A stretch of DNA of 64,000 bases from Flavobacterium urumqiense (lineage in GTDB: Bacteria; Bacteroidota; Bacteroidia; Flavobacteriales; Flavobacteriaceae): assembly GCF_900108015.1 (NCBI RefSeq), contig NZ_FNVP01000001.1:310001-374000 (forward strand). Reading direction: 5' to 3'. Positions within the stretch are counted from its first letter, which is position 1. Every line of letters begins with the position of its first letter. The position numbers and the translations under genes were made by a program. Shown piece by piece: positions 62,400-64,000 of this stretch. Below the pieces are notes generated by a model. It did not search any database and had not been told where the DNA came from. It saw nothing but the letters and a program-made list of their open reading frames with translations.

Positions 62400-63410
62400 C
62401 TATTCCAGCACCGAGTAATCGCCGATGCTAATGCTGGTAAAATTACCATCGAAACTGGCGTGATTCCCTATCATAGCATTATCCAGATTGGCGTTTTTTA
62501 TATGCGAATGGGTTTGCACCAAACTATTTTTTATGGTACTGTTAACAACATGACATCCATTTCCTAATGACACATTGGGTCCAACGGTTGCATTTATTAA
62601 TACTACATCTTCTCCAATATAACATGGCGGAATGATAGTTGAATTTTCTAACTTAATATCAAAGTCCACTAAATGCGTTCCATCATTATGTAAAAAACCT
62701 AACATTCTAGAATTTGTTTCTACCGTTACATTCTTATTTCCGCAATCCATCCATTCGTCGACTTTACCGGGAACAAATACCATGCCTTTTGCCATCATTT
62801 GTTTTATTCCATCATTTATTTGATATTCTCCACCGTGAATGATATTATTATCCAATACTAATTGAAGTTCGTTTTTTAAGACGGAAACATCTTTAAAATA
62901 GTAAATTCCGATAACGGCAAGGTCTGAAACAAATTCCTTCGGTTTTTCAACCAGTTCGATGATCTCATTCGCTTCGTTTAAATTGATCACACCAAAAGCT
63001 TCTGGATAATCTACTTGTTTCACCCAAATAACACTATCGGCATTTTGATCTAAATCGAAATCGGCACGAATTAAAGTATCGGCGTACGCTATAACAGCTG
63101 GTCCACTCAAAGAATCTTTGGCACACATAATAGCATGACCGGTTCCTAAAGCTTCATTTTGATAATAAATAGTTCCTTTGGCGCCTAATTTTTGTGCGAT
63201 AGCGATTAATTCCTCTTCTACTTTTTTACCAAAACTTTCGTGAATAATAAAGGCTACTTCTTCAATATCTTGATTCAACACGCCCGCAATATCTTCTACC
63301 AGTCGGTGAACGATTGGTTTTCCAGCGATAGGAATTAACGGTTTAGGAATAGTTAACGTATGTGGACGAAGGCGTGATCCACGACCAGCCATAGGGACAA
63401 TTATTTTCAT
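62400..63410 (-). CDS. Sugar-phosphate nucleotidyltransferase with left-handed beta-helix tail
   Basis: 336 aa. N-terminal nucleotidyltransferase signature PMAGRGSRLRPHTLTIPKPL with IAGKPIVHRL, metal/active-site YADTLIRADFD and DEWMDCGNKNV. The C-terminal ~90 residues are hexapeptide-type repeats (VVLINATVGPNVSLGNGCHV, IKNSLVQTHSHI), as in GlmU- and RmlA-like enzymes. It transfers NMP to a sugar 1-phosphate. Which sugar (glucose with dTTP or UTP, GlcNAc, mannose) cannot be read from sequence. It lies between dut and the TPR gene. Confidence 0.88.
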   Translation of the reverse strand: MKIIVPMAGRGSRLRPHTLTIPKPLIPIAGKPIVHRLVEDIAGVLNQDIEEVAFIIHESFGKKVEEELIAIAQKLGAKGTIYYQNEALGTGHAIMCAKDSLSGPAVIAYADTLIRADFDLDQNADSVIWVKQVDYPEAFGVINLNEANEIIELVEKPKEFVSDLAVIGIYYFKDVSVLKNELQLVLDNNIIHGGEYQINDGIKQMMAKGMVFVPGKVDEWMDCGNKNVTVETNSRMLGFLHNDGTHLVDFDIKLENSTIIPPCYIGEDVVLINATVGPNVSLGNGCHVVNSTIKNSLVQTHSHIKNANLDNAMIGNHASFDGNFTSISIGDYSVLE

Positions 63411-63419
63411 GTTCTTTTT

Positions 63420-63495
63420 TATTAAAAGATTGAAAAATTAAAAGATTGAGAAATTACAATCAAAAATCTTTCAATTATTAAATCTTTAAATTATT
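63420..63495. repeat. AT-rich inverted/direct repeat between dut and the nucleotidyltransferase
   Basis: AAAAGATTGA occurs twice (ATTAAAAGATTGAAAAATT, AAAAGATTGAGAAATT), and the complementary word (AATCTTTCAAT, AAATCTTTAAATT) occurs twice on the right. It can form a long imperfect hairpin. Its length suits an RNA spacer in the operon. Confidence 0.45.
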
Positions 63496-63503
63496 AAATT
63501 AAT

Positions 63504-63938
63504 CTATTTCACTCCTGTGCTTCCAAAACCACCTTCACCTCTCGAAGTTTCCGTTAATTCCCGAACTTCTACCCATTCGGCACGTTCGTGTTTGGCGATG
63601 ATGAGTTGTGCTATGCGTTCTCCGTTTTCGACCACAAATGCTTGGTTGGATAAATTTACTAAAATTACTCCTATTTCACCACGATAATCGGCATCAATAG
63701 TTCCGGGAGCATTAAGGACGGTAATTCCGTTTTTGGCAGCCAGTCCACTTCTTGGGCGCACTTGCGCTTCGTACCCTATAGGTAATTCAATAAAAAGGCC
63801 TGTTTTTACGATGGCTCTTTCCAGTGGTTTCAGTATAATAGAATCAGTCAAATTGGCTCTTAAGTCCATTCCTGCCGAAGCTTTGGTTTCATAGTTTGGT
63901 AAACTATGATGTGATTTATTGATGATGTTTATTGTCAT
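63504..63938 (-). CDS. dut: dUTP diphosphatase
   Basis: 144 aa trimeric dUTPase. All five motifs are present: SAGMDL (21-26), PRSGLA (62-67), [10 protein letters not shown] (79-88), GERIAQL (106-112) and [10 protein letters not shown] (133-142). It hydrolyses dUTP to dUMP, keeping uracil out of DNA. It heads the five-gene minus-strand series, with a repeat spacer between it and the nucleotidyltransferase. Confidence 0.97.
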   Translation of the reverse strand: MTINIINKSHHSLPNYETKASAGMDLRANLTDSIILKPLERAIVKTGLFIELPIGYEAQVRPRSGLAAKNGITVLNAPGTIDADYRGEIGVILVNLSNQAFVVENGERIAQLIIAKHERAEWVEVRELTETSRGEGGFGSTGVK

Positions 63939-63950
63939 TGATTTGTTTTT

Positions 63951-64000
63951 TAGCCCTGATAGCAGTGAAAATCCTTTCTAGTCCTGAACTTTTTCAGGAC
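63951..64000 (+). repeat. Dispersed intergenic repeat, copy 2 (cut by window edge)
   Basis: Starts TAGCCCTGATAGCAGTGAAA and matches the copy at 16457 in 26 of 27 bases. It then diverges and ends with a TCCTGAA...TTCAGGA hairpin at the window edge. Noncoding, immediately upstream of dut. Confidence 0.6.

Noticed and set aside
63411..63503. AT-rich repeat before the nucleotidyltransferase as a promoter
   Set aside because: No TAnnTTTG box with a -33 partner; it is better described as a repeat spacer.

Overview
The window looks like chromosome of a Flavobacterium or a close relative (Bacteroidota). The DNA is AT-rich. Many secreted proteins carry type IX secretion (T9SS) C-terminal tails or Bacteroidota-style lipoprotein signals. 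There are several TonB-dependent receptors, families typical of the phylum (DUF4270, DUF4292, DUF5689, DUF2452), and promoters of the Bacteroidota type (TTG, about 19-23 nt, TAnnTTTG). Shine-Dalgarno sequences are mostly absent, so starts were chosen from ATG position, signal peptides and overlaps.

Layout, left to right. (1) 1-5.5 kb: a T9SS surface-protein cluster with one gene cut by the window edge, one intact 1148-aa gene and one decayed fragment. (2) 5.7-10.7 kb: recX facing a biotin operon (bioF-bioD-bioA plus a stand-alone ketoacyl synthase). (3) 10.9-15.8 kb: a small exported protein, then a tight three-gene operon of two related outer-membrane barrels and a secreted vanadium-haloperoxidase/PAP2-type lipoprotein, preceded by a perfect 15-bp hairpin. 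(4) 15.8-18.6 kb: a DUF2975 membrane protein with its HTH partner, then atpD-atpC. (5) 18.7-27.7 kb: a TonB receptor with a GDSL lipoprotein, then a GT5-only starch synthase homologue, a DUF4270 lipoprotein and glmS. (6) 27.8-31.7 kb: panC-panD, an esterase-fold protein lacking its serine, and radA.

(7) 31.7-35.6 kb: small hypothetical genes, a gene with no start codon, dispersed palindromes and a badly decayed IS3-family element. (8) 35.6-46 kb: an FKBP lipoprotein, a DUF5689 lipoprotein with its TonB receptor, an MFS transporter, a Gfo/Idh oxidoreductase, a YqjM-type ene-reductase and rseP. (9) 46.1-51.1 kb: tRNA-Asn followed by a frameshifted tyrosine recombinase, two surface-protein genes (one with nine 17-residue YadA-like repeats), gene debris and what looks like an IS21-type end. 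This is probably the worn remnant of an integrated element between the tRNA and the DUF2452 gene. (10) 51.2-58.8 kb: DUF2452, a secreted PQQ sugar dehydrogenase with a cytochrome c, a TonB receptor, and a lipoprotein plus polysaccharide deacetylase pair. (11) 58.9-64 kb: a cell-envelope operon (dut, sugar nucleotidyltransferase, TPR, DUF4292, EnvC-like).

The most unusual items are the haloperoxidase/barrel operon with its leader hairpin, the tRNA-Asn island, a 23-bp operator-like motif found at two distant places, the esterase with GHD in place of GHS, and several long perfect inverted repeats between housekeeping genes. No CRISPR array, rRNA or intact transposase was found.
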